From Nocardia brasiliensis IFM 10847 (GTDB lineage Bacteria > Actinomycetota > Actinomycetes > Mycobacteriales > Mycobacteriaceae), in NCBI RefSeq assembly GCF_000710915.1, contig NZ_BAUA01000086.1:1-64000 (forward strand): a DNA stretch of 64,000 bases. Reading direction: 5' to 3'. Below the pieces are notes generated by a model. That model had not been told where the DNA came from and ran no database searches. It worked only from the letters and a program-made list of their open reading frames with translations. The number at the start of each line of letters is the position of its first letter. The stretch's first letter is position 1. A program made the translations under genes and the position numbers. Below are positions 6,116 through 15,341 of the stretch, piece by piece.

Positions 6116-7801
6116 ATGGCGCTGCCTATCGGGCATACCGGGAAACGGACGCGGCGGACCGAACCGGTGGCGGCTCCTTCGGGCAATCCGGGCGGATTCA
6201 CCCATCGGCAGGTGTTGATCATCCTGAGTGGCCTGGTGCTGGGGATGTTCATGGCGGCGCTGGATCAGACCATCACGGCGACGGCGGTGCGGACCATCGC
6301 CGACGATCTGTCCGGGTATTCGTTGCAGGCGTGGGTCACCACCGCGTACCTGATCACCGCGACGTTGACCACGCCGTTGTACGGAAAATTGTCGGATATG
6401 TACGGCCGCAGGCCTTTTCTGCTCGCCGCGATCGTGATCTTCGTGGGCGGATCGCTGCTGTGCACCGTGGCGCAATCGATGTACGAGCTGGCGGTGTTCC
6501 GGGCGATCCAGGGGGTCGGCGCGGGCGGGCTGATGTCGCTGGCCTCGGCGGTGCTCGGGGATATCGTGAGCCCGCGGGACCGGGCGAAGTATCAGGGTCA
6601 CTTCTTGGCGACCTGGGCCCTGGCGAGCGTGATCGGCCCGGTGCTCGGCGGTCTCTTCGCCGGACAGCACCGCATTCTGGGCGTAACGGGCTGGCGCTGG
6701 GTCTTTTTGATCAATGTTCCGGTGGGCTTGATCGCGCTGGTGGTGGTGTACCGCGTGGTCAGGATTCCGCGGGCGGACCGGGGCCGGGTCGCGGTCGACT
6801 GGTTGGGCACGGCCGCGTTCGCGGTCGGCATCACGCCCATCCTGATCGTCGCGGAACAGGGACGGAGCTGGGGCTGGACCGGCACCAGCGCGGTGATCTG
6901 CTATCTGGTGGGTGCAGCCGGGCTGGTCGCGTTCGTCGCCATCGAGGCCAGGATGGGTGACGCCGCGTTGATTCCGTTGCGGCTGTTCCGAAATCGCACC
7001 TTCGCGCTGGGTGTCGTGATCGCGCTCGTGGTCGGGGCGGCGCTGTTCGGCGGCATCATCCTTGTGCCGCAGTATCTCCAGGTGGTGCGTGGCGCCAGTC
7101 CGGTCGCGGCTGGTCTGCAGCTGCTGCCGATGGTGGTCGGGCTCCTGGTGGGCTCGGCCGTGTCCAACCGGCTGATCAGCCGGACCGGCCGCTATCGCGT
7201 GTTCCCGCTTGCCGGAACCGCGGCTGTCGCGGCCGGTCTGTTCCTGTTCCACTATCTGACGCCGGAAACGCCGCTCTGGCGCACCATGATCTTCATGGCG
7301 ATCACCGGGGTCGGGCTCGGAAATCTGTTGCAGCCCATCACTTTGGCGATCCAGAACGCCGCCGCTCCCACGGACATGGGCGTGTCGAGCGCGGCCGCGA
7401 CGTTCTTCCGCCAGGTCGGCGGCACGCTGGGGGTCGCGGCTCTGCTGTCGACGCTGTTCGGCTTGCTGCCCGCGCGCGTGGACGCGGCCGTCGCGACGGC
7501 GGCCACCGATCCGGGCTATCAGCGGGCCGTCGCGGCCGGCCTGCACAGTGGCGATCCGGCCGAGGTCGCGTTCGCGCAGGGCCTGGTCCGGCACGACCCG
7601 GCGGCGGTGCAACGGATCCTCGACGACAGTTCGCTCATCCAGCGGCTGAATCCGGTGTTGGCGGCGCCGCTGAAGACCGGTTTCGCGGACGCCATGTCGA
7701 CGGTGTACCTGGTGTCCGCGGGCCTCGCCGTGCTCGCCTTCGTGCTCGTCCTGTGCTGGAAAGAGATCCCGCTGCGGGGATCCGGCGGCCTGGAAGGGTA
7801 A
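6116..7801 (+). CDS. DHA2-family (14-TM) MFS drug/metabolite exporter
   Basis: 561 residues with an AGGAGG ribosome site 6 bases before the ATG. Membrane segments run throughout. MFS motif C-like and DHA2 features are visible: LDQTITATAVRTIADDL, YGKLSDMYGRRPFLL (motif A) and LGGLFA. The family exports drugs, antiseptics or secreted natural products by proton antiport. It stands alone on the plus strand, 447 bases before a thioesterase-acyltransferase-P450 set, and could export that product, though the gap makes a common transcript uncertain. The candidate operators upstream suggest inducible expression. Confidence 0.9.
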   Translation: MALPIGHTGKRTRRTEPVAAPSGNPGGFTHRQVLIILSGLVLGMFMAALDQTITATAVRTIADDLSGYSLQAWVTTAYLITATLTTPLYGKLSDMYGRRPFLLAAIVIFVGGSLLCTVAQSMYELAVFRAIQGVGAGGLMSLASAVLGDIVSPRDRAKYQGHFLATWALASVIGPVLGGLFAGQHRILGVTGWRWVFLINVPVGLIALVVVYRVVRIPRADRGRVAVDWLGTAAFAVGITPILIVAEQGRSWGWTGTSAVICYLVGAAGLVAFVAIEARMGDAALIPLRLFRNRTFALGVVIALVVGAALFGGIILVPQYLQVVRGASPVAAGLQLLPMVVGLLVGSAVSNRLISRTGRYRVFPLAGTAAVAAGLFLFHYLTPETPLWRTMIFMAITGVGLGNLLQPITLAIQNAAAPTDMGVSSAAATFFRQVGGTLGVAALLSTLFGLLPARVDAAVATAATDPGYQRAVAAGLHSGDPAEVAFAQGLVRHDPAAVQRILDDSSLIQRLNPVLAAPLKTGFADAMSTVYLVSAGLAVLAFVLVLCWKEIPLRGSGGLEG

Positions 7802-8248
7802 TCGCTGGCGCGCGCCGAAATTGCAGTGTGTGCACGTCGTTGCACGGCGGTAACTGTATGTCGATCACCGGCGTGAAATTTTCGGGTGCCGGTTTCACAG
7901 AGGTCTCTTATATAAATGTATTCTTTGACCGTTTCGTGCGATTGTAGATTTCCGTTTCGCCGTCTACGGGAATGGTCCCGAGTGCGAAAAATGCGACAAT
8001 ACCTCGGATAGCCACTGTGCATAATCCCAAGCAGGAAGGGATGTTTTGAGCACTCTCCTAACCGGTCAGCAGTGTTTTTCTGTAAAGAATCCGTAATGTC
8101 TTGTGAGGTGGACTACACCGCCTTGAATAGCATTAGCCGCAGGTTCACTGTATTCGGTACGGGCGTTGCAAGGCGGGCCATCGGCACGGCGAAAACGGTC
8201 GGATATGAGCTTCGTCGGTATCCAGAAATCGAAGGGAACGGTGGCGTC
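7802..8248. other. AT-richer non-coding gap before the thioesterase operon
   Basis: This stretch is clearly lower in GC than its surroundings (for example 7901-7960 and 8040-8110). It contains a widely spaced inverted repeat, GTGAAA at 7873-7878 with TTTCAC at 7893-7898, and a TTGACC hexamer at 7925-7930. The thioesterase frame is open back to 8072, but that part has atypical codons. I treat the whole gap as promoter and control DNA. No gene is supported. Confidence 0.45.
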
Positions 8249-9073
8249 ATGGTTGAACTACTCGACGCGATGGCCGTAGAGCAAATCGACCCGAACTTCT
8301 TCCGCGGCAAGCGGCCGCACCGCACCGCACTGCGGCGAACTTTCGGCGGGGAGGTGGCGGCCCGGGCCTTGGCGGCGGGCTCGTCCGGGATGCCCGCCGA
8401 GTTCATGGTGCATTCGATCCACGGATACTTCGTCCGGCCGACCACGCCGGAGGTCCCGATCGACTACCTGGTCGACACGGTCAAGCATGGGCGCTCGTTC
8501 GCGGTGCGCCGGATCCGGGCGGTGCAGCACGGCAAGGAGACCTTCCTGATGGTCGCCTCGTATCACGTCGGGGATCGCGGGGTGCGACACGCCGACCCGT
8601 GTCCGGACGCGCCCGTCCCGGAAGCGCTGGCGCGGATCGGCGCGGACGACGCGGGCAACGAATGGGCCGGCTGGGATATCCGGCGGGTGCCGGACGGTCC
8701 GACACATGCTGCGCGCCAGCAGGTTTGGCTGCGGTACACCGGCGAGCTGCCGGACTGCACGGTGACGCACAGCTGCGCGCTGACCTATGCCAGCGATATG
8801 ACCCTGCTCGGCGCGGCGGTCGCGCCGTACCCGGGCATCGCCATCCAGACCGCCGCGCTGGATTATTCGATCTGGTTCCTGCGGCCGTGCCGGGTCGACG
8901 ATTGGCTGCTCTACGACGAGATCTCGCCTTCGGCCGAGGGCGGCCGGGCCTTCACACAGGGCCGGATCTTCAGCCGGGACGGCCAGTTGGTCGCGATGGT
9001 GGCGCAGGAGCGGATGCTGCGGCTGGCCGAACCGGAGTTCGGTGCCGCGCTGACCGCGAAGGCGGCGTCCTGA
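8249..9073 (+). CDS. TesB-like acyl-CoA thioesterase
   Basis: 274 residues in a double hot-dog layout typical of TesB. The first half has an FGGEVAARAL motif and the YFVRP-type strand; the second half has DYSIWFLRP and AQERMLR. It should hydrolyse acyl-CoA esters to free acid and CoA, or act on a related acyl thioester. I start at the ATG 8249 because the upstream in-frame 59 codons are AT-rich and unlike TesB; GAAGGGAA lies about 11 bases before. The stop overlaps the next start by one base (TGATG at 9071-9075). It is the first gene of a coupled trio with an acyltransferase and a P450. Confidence 0.85.
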   Translation: MVELLDAMAVEQIDPNFFRGKRPHRTALRRTFGGEVAARALAAGSSGMPAEFMVHSIHGYFVRPTTPEVPIDYLVDTVKHGRSFAVRRIRAVQHGKETFLMVASYHVGDRGVRHADPCPDAPVPEALARIGADDAGNEWAGWDIRRVPDGPTHAARQQVWLRYTGELPDCTVTHSCALTYASDMTLLGAAVAPYPGIAIQTAALDYSIWFLRPCRVDDWLLYDEISPSAEGGRAFTQGRIFSRDGQLVAMVAQERMLRLAEPEFGAALTAKAAS

Positions 9074-10461
9074 TGTCGCCGGTCTACGTCGGACTCACCG
9101 ACAAGGCGTTCCTGCGGTTCCATCACGGTCACGGGGTGCCGGTGATCAGCCAGACCGTCGTGGTGCTGGCGAACCGGCTCACCGACGACCAACTGCGCTC
9201 GATGTACGAGATCCTGTGCGCGGGCCCGTCCATGCGGCGGGTGCATCGGCCCGCGGTGCCGTTCGCGCGCTGGCGCTGGGTGCCGGCCGACGCCGCACTA
9301 CCGCTGAGCCTCGATCATGCGGCGATCGACGAGTGCGACATGCTGGCCTGGGCGAACACCCAGGCGCAATACCCGCTGGACCCCGAAAACGGTTACGGCT
9401 GGCGGATGTCGGCGGTGCCCACCCGGTCCGGCGGCATGGTGTGGTCGGTCATCGCCTCGCACGCCATCGCCGACGGGCACGCGGGGTTGATGGCGATCGC
9501 CGGGCTGGTACATCCCGAACTCGCCACGACGGCATCGCTCGGCGCGGTCATCGATCACCGCGGCGATCTGCTGGACGGCTTGCGCCGCAGTGTCGCCGTC
9601 GCGCGCGGTGTCACGGCGGAAGCGCGTCGGATGGCCCGCGATCCGCGCCATCGTGCGGCGGTGCGGCGGGCGTTGACGGCGCGCGAACCCGCCCCGGCGG
9701 GCGAGCCGCTGGGTTGGCGGGAGGGTTCGGTCGTCGTCACTTTCGATGCGGCGCAATGGAATGCGCGCGCAGCCCAGCGCGGCGGCTCACCCAACACGCT
9801 CTACCTCGCGATGGTCGCCGATCTGCTGCGGCACTGCGCGCTGGTGGGTCCGGACGGCGCGCTGGTGTTGCTGACGGCGGTGCGGATTCTGCGCGAGCAG
9901 GACCAGGCCGACTCGAATTCCTTTGCCCGCGTGCCGATCGTGGTGGACCCGGAGTGGCTGGACCGTGGCGATCTCGCGCCGCTGCGGGTGGCGAGCAAGG
10001 CCGCGTTCGCCAACGCCCACGATGTGGGTTCCGGTGCGATCTCGCGCCCGCGGAACATGCCCGCCGAACTCATCGACGTGCTGCCGGAGGGCGTGGTCGA
10101 GCGCCTGGCCGACACCGCGCCCATCACCGTCGGCATGTGCTCCAACATGGGCGTGGTCGACTCGTTCGTGCCGACCGCGATGCGCCACGGCGCGAACCCG
10201 TCGATGTTCATGATGCGCGGGGTGTTCCAGGGCATCGACGCACCGCGCGCCGACCGGCAGCCGATCGCCCTCGCGACCTGGTTCTCCCAGTTCGACGGGA
10301 AGATCCAGTGGGTGCTGGAGAGCCTCAAGCCCGAAATGGCGCACTCGGACGAGGAATTGGTCTTCCTGGCTCGGCTGGTAGCGGAGAGCTGGGATCTGAA
10401 ACCCCTGCACGTCACCAGCGGTGACGGCAGCAGCCGTACGACCCACAGGAAGTTCTCATGA
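9073..10461 (+). CDS. WS/DGAT or PapA-like condensation-fold acyltransferase
   Basis: 462 residues. The HxxxDG motif of the CoA-dependent acyltransferase superfamily is present as SHAIADGHAG; the usual first histidine of HHxxxDG is serine, while the catalytic second histidine remains. Length and the C-terminal pattern (PITVGMCSNMG, FMMRGVFQG) resemble wax ester synthase/diacylglycerol acyltransferases and mycobacterial PapA proteins. It likely transfers an acyl chain from CoA or a carrier to an alcohol or amine. The start overlaps the thioesterase stop and its stop overlaps the P450 start (ATGA at 10458-10461). The substrate is unknown. Confidence 0.75.
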   Translation: MSPVYVGLTDKAFLRFHHGHGVPVISQTVVVLANRLTDDQLRSMYEILCAGPSMRRVHRPAVPFARWRWVPADAALPLSLDHAAIDECDMLAWANTQAQYPLDPENGYGWRMSAVPTRSGGMVWSVIASHAIADGHAGLMAIAGLVHPELATTASLGAVIDHRGDLLDGLRRSVAVARGVTAEARRMARDPRHRAAVRRALTAREPAPAGEPLGWREGSVVVTFDAAQWNARAAQRGGSPNTLYLAMVADLLRHCALVGPDGALVLLTAVRILREQDQADSNSFARVPIVVDPEWLDRGDLAPLRVASKAAFANAHDVGSGAISRPRNMPAELIDVLPEGVVERLADTAPITVGMCSNMGVVDSFVPTAMRHGANPSMFMMRGVFQGIDAPRADRQPIALATWFSQFDGKIQWVLESLKPEMAHSDEELVFLARLVAESWDLKPLHVTSGDGSSRTTHRKFS

Positions 10462-11705
10462 CCAAACCACTGATCAGACTCGGCACCGAGTTCTTGTACA
10501 ACCCCTACCCCGTCTACGACGAACTGCGCGCGCAGGGACCGGTCCATCACGTGCTGCTGCCCAACGGACTGTCCACCTGGCTGGTGGTCGACTACCAGCT
10601 CGGACGTGCGGTGCTCGCCGACGACCGGGTGCGCAAGGACGCGGCGAGCATCGCGCCGATCACCACCCGTTTGCGCGGCGAGCACGACGGGATGACCGCG
10701 GTGAGCACCGACCTGTGGAAACACATGCTCAGCTCGGACCCGCCGGACCACACCCGGCTCCGCAGGCTGGTCAGCAAGGCCTTCACCGCGCGCACGGTCG
10801 ATCAATTGCACCCGCGGATCGAGACTTTGGCCGACGAACTGCTCGACCGGATGGCCGGAGCGCCCGAGGTCGACCTGATCGAGGGCTACGCGCTGCCGAT
10901 CCCGATCACGGTCATCTGCGAACTGTTCGGCGTGCCCGAGGCCGATCGGAACCGGTTCCGCGAGCTGTCGACCACGATGACCGCGACCTCGGCGGAGAAC
11001 GTCGAGGATCCCGACGCCGCCGACTCGCCGTTCTACGCCACCGCCGCCCAGCGCGCCGCGGCCAGCGTCGAACTGGCCACCTACTTGATCGGGTTGATCG
11101 CCGAACGCACCGAGAACCTCGGCGAGGATCTGCTGTCGCAGCTGATCCTGGCCAATCACGAGGGTGACAAGCTCAGCGATCAGGAACTCATCGCCATGCT
11201 GTTCCTGATCCTGGTGGCCGGTCACGAGACGACGGTGAACCTGATCGGCAACGGCTTGCTCGCGCTGCTGCGGGATCGGGCGTTGTACACCGAACTCACG
11301 GCGGAGCCCGAGCGGATTCCAGCGGCGATCGAAGAGTTTCTCCGCTACGAGGGTCCGGTCCACGTGTCCACGCTGCGGTACACCGCGGAGCCGATCACGT
11401 TGGCGGGCATCGACATTCCGGCCGACGAGCTGATCTCGGTGTCACTGCTCGCGGCCAATCACGATCCCGGCCGGTTCACGCACCCGGACCGCATCCGGAT
11501 CGGGCAGGCCGCCAAGGGCGGGCACCTGGCGTTCGGGCACGGCATCCACTACTGCGTCGGCGCGCCGCTGGCCCGGCTGGAGGCACGGCTCGCGTTCGAG
11601 AAGATTCTGGCCAGATACCCGGACATGCGCCTCGCCGAGGCGGTGCGCTGGCGGCCGAGCAGCACCTTCCGCGGCGTGCAGTCCCTGCCGGTCGTGCTCG
11701 AATGA
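10458..11705 (+). CDS. Cytochrome P450 (CYP107-like)
   Basis: 415 residues. Diagnostic motifs: I-helix AGHETT (254-259), ExxR at E293-R296 (EEFLRYEGP) and the haem loop FGHGIHYCVG with ligand C366. It should hydroxylate or otherwise oxidise a small molecule using an external ferredoxin and reductase; no redox partner gene is adjacent. Four-base overlap with the acyltransferase stop points to one polypeptide-coupled operon. Bacterial P450s in this setting usually tailor a secondary metabolite or modify a lipid. The gene ends in a convergent arrangement with the lysine-catabolic dehydrogenase. Confidence 0.93.
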   Translation: MTKPLIRLGTEFLYNPYPVYDELRAQGPVHHVLLPNGLSTWLVVDYQLGRAVLADDRVRKDAASIAPITTRLRGEHDGMTAVSTDLWKHMLSSDPPDHTRLRRLVSKAFTARTVDQLHPRIETLADELLDRMAGAPEVDLIEGYALPIPITVICELFGVPEADRNRFRELSTTMTATSAENVEDPDAADSPFYATAAQRAAASVELATYLIGLIAERTENLGEDLLSQLILANHEGDKLSDQELIAMLFLILVAGHETTVNLIGNGLLALLRDRALYTELTAEPERIPAAIEEFLRYEGPVHVSTLRYTAEPITLAGIDIPADELISVSLLAANHDPGRFTHPDRIRIGQAAKGGHLAFGHGIHYCVGAPLARLEARLAFEKILARYPDMRLAEAVRWRPSSTFRGVQSLPVVLE

Positions 11706-11733
11706 GCTTGCCGGAGCGCGGAAACGGCCGAAG

Positions 11734-11759
11734 CCGGATGGTCGGTGCCGACCACCCGG
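11734..11759. terminator. Hairpin between convergent genes
   Basis: An imperfect palindrome: ccgg (11734-11737) with ccgg (11756-11759) and a TGGTCGG/CCGACCA inner stem (11739-11745 with 11748-11754). It lies between the P450 stop and the dehydrogenase stop. There is no T-run. Confidence 0.4.
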
Positions 11760-11807
11760 CCGCGGCGTTGCCCTGGCGCGTCAGGGTATTCGGCGGGTAA
11801 TCGCCGA

Positions 11808-13373
11808 TCAGCCGAACTTGATCCCTTGCGCCAGCGGCAGTTCGGCGGAGTAGTTGATCGTGTTGGTGGCTCGGCGCATGTACGCCTTCCAGGAATCCGA
11901 GCCGGACTCCCGCCCGCCGCCGGTCTGCTTCTCGCCGCCGAACGCGCCGCCGATCTCGGCGCCGGAGGTGCCGATGTTGACGTTGGCGATACCGCAGTCC
12001 GAGCCGTCCGCGGCGAGGAAGCGCTCGGCCTCGCGCTGGTCGGCGGTGAACACCGCCGACGAAAGTCCCTGCGGCACCGCGTTGTGCAGGGCGATCGCGC
12101 TGTCGAAATCGTGATAGGTCAGCACGTACAGGATCGGCGCGAAGGTCTCCTCGCGCACCACCGCGGTCTGCGCGGGCATCCGCACGATCGCCGGGCGCAC
12201 GTAGTACGCGTCCTCGCCGAAGCCGTCGACTCGGTCACCGCCGCAGATCAATTCGCCGCCGTCGGCCAGCGCCTTGTCCAGCGCCGCGCGCATCCCGGCA
12301 TAGGCCCGGCCGTCGATCAGCGGGCCGACCAGAACGCCGTCCTCCAGCGGATTGCCCACGCGCAGTTGCTGGTAGGCGCTCTCGATGCGCTCGAGCAGCG
12401 GGCCGACCACGTCGGCATGCACGATCAGCCTGCGCAGCGTGGTGCACCGCTGCCCTGCGGTGCCCGCCGCCGCGAACACGATGCCGCGCGCCGCGAGCTC
12501 CAGATCCGCCGAGGGCGTGACGATCGCGCCGTTGTTGCCGCCCAGTTCCAGCAGGCAGCGGCCGAACCGCTCGGCCACCCGCGGCGCGACGATCTTGCCC
12601 ATCCGCACCGAACCGGTGGCGCTCACCAGCGCGACCCGCTCGTCGTCGACGAGGCGGGCGCCGACCTCGGCCGCGCCCTGAACCAGTTGGTGCACTTCGG
12701 GATCCGCGCCCACCTCGGCCGCGGCGCGACGCAGCAGGGTGTGGCAGGCCAGCGCGGTGAGCGGGGTGGTCTCCGAGGGTTTCCACACCACCGTGTCGCC
12801 GCAGACCAGCGCGATCGCGGTGTTCCAGGCCCAGACCGCGACCGGGAAGTTGAACGCCGAGATGACCCCGACCACGCCGAGCGGATGCCAGGTCTCCATC
12901 AGCCGGTGACCCGGGCGCTCCGACGGCATCGTCTGCCCGTACAGCTGCCGGGACAGACCGATGGCGAACTCGCAGACATCGATCATCTCCTGCACTTCAC
13001 CCGCGGCCTCGGCGCCGATCTTGCCCGCCTCCAGCGTGACGAGCTCGGCCAGTTCGCTCTTGTGCGTGGTCAGCAGTTCACCGAGCCTGCGCACCAGTGC
13101 GGCCCGGACCGGGGCAGGCACCGTGCGCCAGGCGCCGAAAGCCGTGGCGGCCCGTTCGATCGCGCTGTCGACCTCGTCCAGTGAACTGGCCCGCAGGGTG
13201 AGCAGACGCTCGCCGGTGATCGGACTGCGAGCGGGCAGGTCGCCGGGTTCGGGGGATTCGACGCCGAGGCCGCGCAGCACCGCCGCGGCGCGCTGCGCGA
13301 GTTCGCGAGTGGTCTGATCGCCGGGTGCGGTCTCGCGCGTGCGCGAATCGTGGGCGCTCTGAACATCTGTCAT
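11808..13373 (-). CDS. pcd: Piperidine-6-carboxylate / aminoadipate semialdehyde dehydrogenase
   Basis: 521 residues of the ALDH7-like aldehyde dehydrogenase family. Visible motifs: FNFPVAVWAWN, the glutamate motif LELGGNN and the catalytic cysteine C310 in GQRCTTLRR. It oxidises the semialdehyde made by lysine 6-aminotransferase to 2-aminoadipate with NAD(P). The start at 13373 has GGAG seven bases upstream; a start at 13403 is open but lacks one. The gene is divergent from lrpA and lat, the same trio known in mycobacteria. The assignment to lysine catabolism rests on this neighbourhood and on the family. Confidence 0.9.
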   Translation of the reverse strand: MTDVQSAHDSRTRETAPGDQTTRELAQRAAAVLRGLGVESPEPGDLPARSPITGERLLTLRASSLDEVDSAIERAATAFGAWRTVPAPVRAALVRRLGELLTTHKSELAELVTLEAGKIGAEAAGEVQEMIDVCEFAIGLSRQLYGQTMPSERPGHRLMETWHPLGVVGVISAFNFPVAVWAWNTAIALVCGDTVVWKPSETTPLTALACHTLLRRAAAEVGADPEVHQLVQGAAEVGARLVDDERVALVSATGSVRMGKIVAPRVAERFGRCLLELGGNNGAIVTPSADLELAARGIVFAAAGTAGQRCTTLRRLIVHADVVGPLLERIESAYQQLRVGNPLEDGVLVGPLIDGRAYAGMRAALDKALADGGELICGGDRVDGFGEDAYYVRPAIVRMPAQTAVVREETFAPILYVLTYHDFDSAIALHNAVPQGLSSAVFTADQREAERFLAADGSDCGIANVNIGTSGAEIGGAFGGEKQTGGGRESGSDSWKAYMRRATNTINYSAELPLAQGIKFG

Positions 13374-13485
13374 CTGTTGCTCCGCCGTACCTTTCGGCCG
13401 CATTGCGGCATATCTGTCCCATGTCTTGGGAGGATCGGGGTGAGGTTTCTGCCACGAGCCGGGTCGCCTGGTTTACCCTTCGCTG

Positions 13486-13938
13486 ATGGCGGATACACCG
13501 GCAAGACCAGTACTGGACGACATAGATCGCCTGCTGATTCGGGAATTGATGGCCGATGGACGCGCCACGTTGTCGAATCTGGCCGAGAAGGCGAGCCTGT
13601 CGGTTTCCGCCGTGCAGTCGCGGGTGCGCAGGCTGGAAGCACGCGGCGTGATCCGCGGATACACGGCGCACGTCGACCCCGAGGCGCTCGGCCAGCTGTT
13701 GTCGGCATTCGTCGCGATCACTCCTCTCGACCCGTCGCAGCCGGATGATGCCCCGGCAGTGTTGCAGCACATCCCCGGGATCGAGGCGTGCCACTCGGTG
13801 GCAGGCGACGAGAGCTACATGCTGTTGGTCAGGGTGGCCTCGCCGCGGCACCTCGAGCAGCTGCTGCAGGAGATCAGGGCGACCGCCAACGTCAGGACTC
13901 GAAGCACCATCATCCTGCAGACATTCTATGACAGGTAG
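13486..13938 (+). CDS. lrpA: Lrp/AsnC-family regulator of lysine catabolism
   Basis: 150 residues. An N-terminal winged helix (LLIRELMADGRATLSNLAEKA) is followed by the RAM amino-acid-binding domain (DESYMLLVRV, TRSTIIL). It lies between pcd (divergent) and lat (same strand, 63 bases on), as in mycobacteria where the LrpA-lat pair is linked to nutrient stress. It probably senses lysine or another amino acid and controls both flanking promoters. The 112-base gap to pcd and the AT-rich gap 13939-14001 before lat are the likely binding regions, but I cannot define a box. Confidence 0.9.
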   Translation: MADTPARPVLDDIDRLLIRELMADGRATLSNLAEKASLSVSAVQSRVRRLEARGVIRGYTAHVDPEALGQLLSAFVAITPLDPSQPDDAPAVLQHIPGIEACHSVAGDESYMLLVRVASPRHLEQLLQEIRATANVRTRSTIILQTFYDR

Positions 13939-14001
13939 CCGTTACGTGTAATTAATCCGCTTTCCTGTACAGATTCCGTAAATTTTCGTACCCTCGGTGG
14001 T

Positions 14002-15336
14002 GTGACCATCGAACTGGAACGCACCCGCCCGGCGGTCACCCCCGCCGCCCGAGTGCATGAGATCTTGTCGGCCAGCATCCTCGCCGATGGCTTCGAACTA
14101 GTCCTCGACCTACAGAAGTCCCGCGGCTGCCGGCTCGTCGACGAACGTGACGGCAGCTCCTACCTAGACATGTTCGGCTTCTTCGCGTCCAACGCCCTGG
14201 GTATGAATCACCCCGCGCTGGCCGAGGACGACGAGTTCCGCGCGGAGATCGCGACCGCCGCGATCAACAAACCGAGCAACTCCGATATCTACACCGTCGA
14301 GATGGCCCGCTTCGTGGAGACCTTCGTGCGCGTGCTGGGCGATCCCCGGCTGCCGCACCTGTTCTTCATCGACGGCGGCGGCCTCGCCGTGGAGAACGCG
14401 CTCAAGATCGCGTTCGACTGGAAGAGCCGGCACAACGAGATGCACGGCCGCCCATCGGAGCTCGGCACCAAGGTGCTGCACCTGACCGGCGCGTTCCACG
14501 GCCGCACCGGATACACCATGTCGCTGACCAACACCGATCCGGTGAAGGTCGCGCGGTTCCCCAAGTTCGACTGGCCGCGCATCGAGTCGCCGTACCTGAG
14601 CGACGCGCACGATATCGCCGAGGTGGAAGCGCGCGCACTGGACCAGGCGCGCCGCGCCTTCGCCGAAAACCCGCACGACATCGCGTGTTTCATCGCCGAG
14701 CCGATCCAGGGCGAGGGCGGCGACCGGCACCTGCGGCCGCAGTTCCTGCAGGCGATGCAGCAGCTCTGTCACGAGAACGACGCGCTGTTCGTGCTGGACG
14801 AGGTGCAGACCGGCGTCGGCATGACCGGAACCACCTGGGCCTACCAGCAACTGGGCGTGCAGCCCGATGTCGTCGCCTTCGGCAAGAAGACCCAGGTGTG
14901 CGGTGTGATGGCGGGCGGGCGCGTCGACGAGGTGCCCGACAACGTGTTCGTGGTGAACTCGCGGATCAACTCCACCTGGGGCGGCAACCTCACCGATATG
15001 GTGCGGGTGCGCCGGATTCTCGAAGTGCTGGAACAGGATTCGCTGGTCGATCGGTCCAAGGCGCTCGGCGCGCACCTGCTGGATCGGCTGGAGTCGCTGG
15101 CCGAGCGGCATGCGAGCATCAGCGAGCCGCGCGGTCGTGGCCTGATGTGCGCGGTCACCGTGTCCTCGGTGGCGCTGCGGGACGAGGTGCTCACCGCGCT
15201 GCGCGAGCAGGAGCGGGTGCTGATCCTGGGCACCGGCGAGCGTGGCATTCGCTTCCGTCCGCCGCTGACCGTCTCCGCGGCCGAACTGGACGAGGCGGTC
15301 GACGCGCTGGACCGGGTACTCGACCGGCTCGGCTGA
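14002..15336 (+). CDS. lat: L-lysine 6-aminotransferase
   Basis: 444 residues, class III PLP-dependent aminotransferase. It transfers the epsilon amino group of lysine to 2-oxoglutarate, giving aminoadipate semialdehyde, which cyclises to piperideine-6-carboxylate. PLP motifs are visible: GAFHGRTGYTMS, LDEVQTGVG and the Schiff-base lysine at K295/K296 (AFGKKTQ). The GTG start follows the lrpA gap. With pcd and lrpA it makes the two-step lysine to aminoadipate route. The same enzyme supplies aminoadipate for beta-lactams in some actinomycetes, but no such cluster is in this window. Confidence 0.94.
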   Translation: MTIELERTRPAVTPAARVHEILSASILADGFELVLDLQKSRGCRLVDERDGSSYLDMFGFFASNALGMNHPALAEDDEFRAEIATAAINKPSNSDIYTVEMARFVETFVRVLGDPRLPHLFFIDGGGLAVENALKIAFDWKSRHNEMHGRPSELGTKVLHLTGAFHGRTGYTMSLTNTDPVKVARFPKFDWPRIESPYLSDAHDIAEVEARALDQARRAFAENPHDIACFIAEPIQGEGGDRHLRPQFLQAMQQLCHENDALFVLDEVQTGVGMTGTTWAYQQLGVQPDVVAFGKKTQVCGVMAGGRVDEVPDNVFVVNSRINSTWGGNLTDMVRVRRILEVLEQDSLVDRSKALGAHLLDRLESLAERHASISEPRGRGLMCAVTVSSVALRDEVLTALREQERVLILGTGERGIRFRPPLTVSAAELDEAVDALDRVLDRLG

Positions 15337-15341
15337 CACAC

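Noticed and set aside
6038..7612. 524-residue open frame antisense to the exporter
   Set aside because: Arg/His/Gln-rich translation typical of antisense frames in high-GC DNA, with no ribosome site or domain.
7858..7947. 29-codon ORF in the AT-rich gap
   Set aside because: No convincing ribosome site and no domain; likely chance.
8072..8248. N-terminal extension of the thioesterase
   Set aside because: AT-rich, atypical codons and no match to TesB start; the ATG at 8249 gives the expected length.
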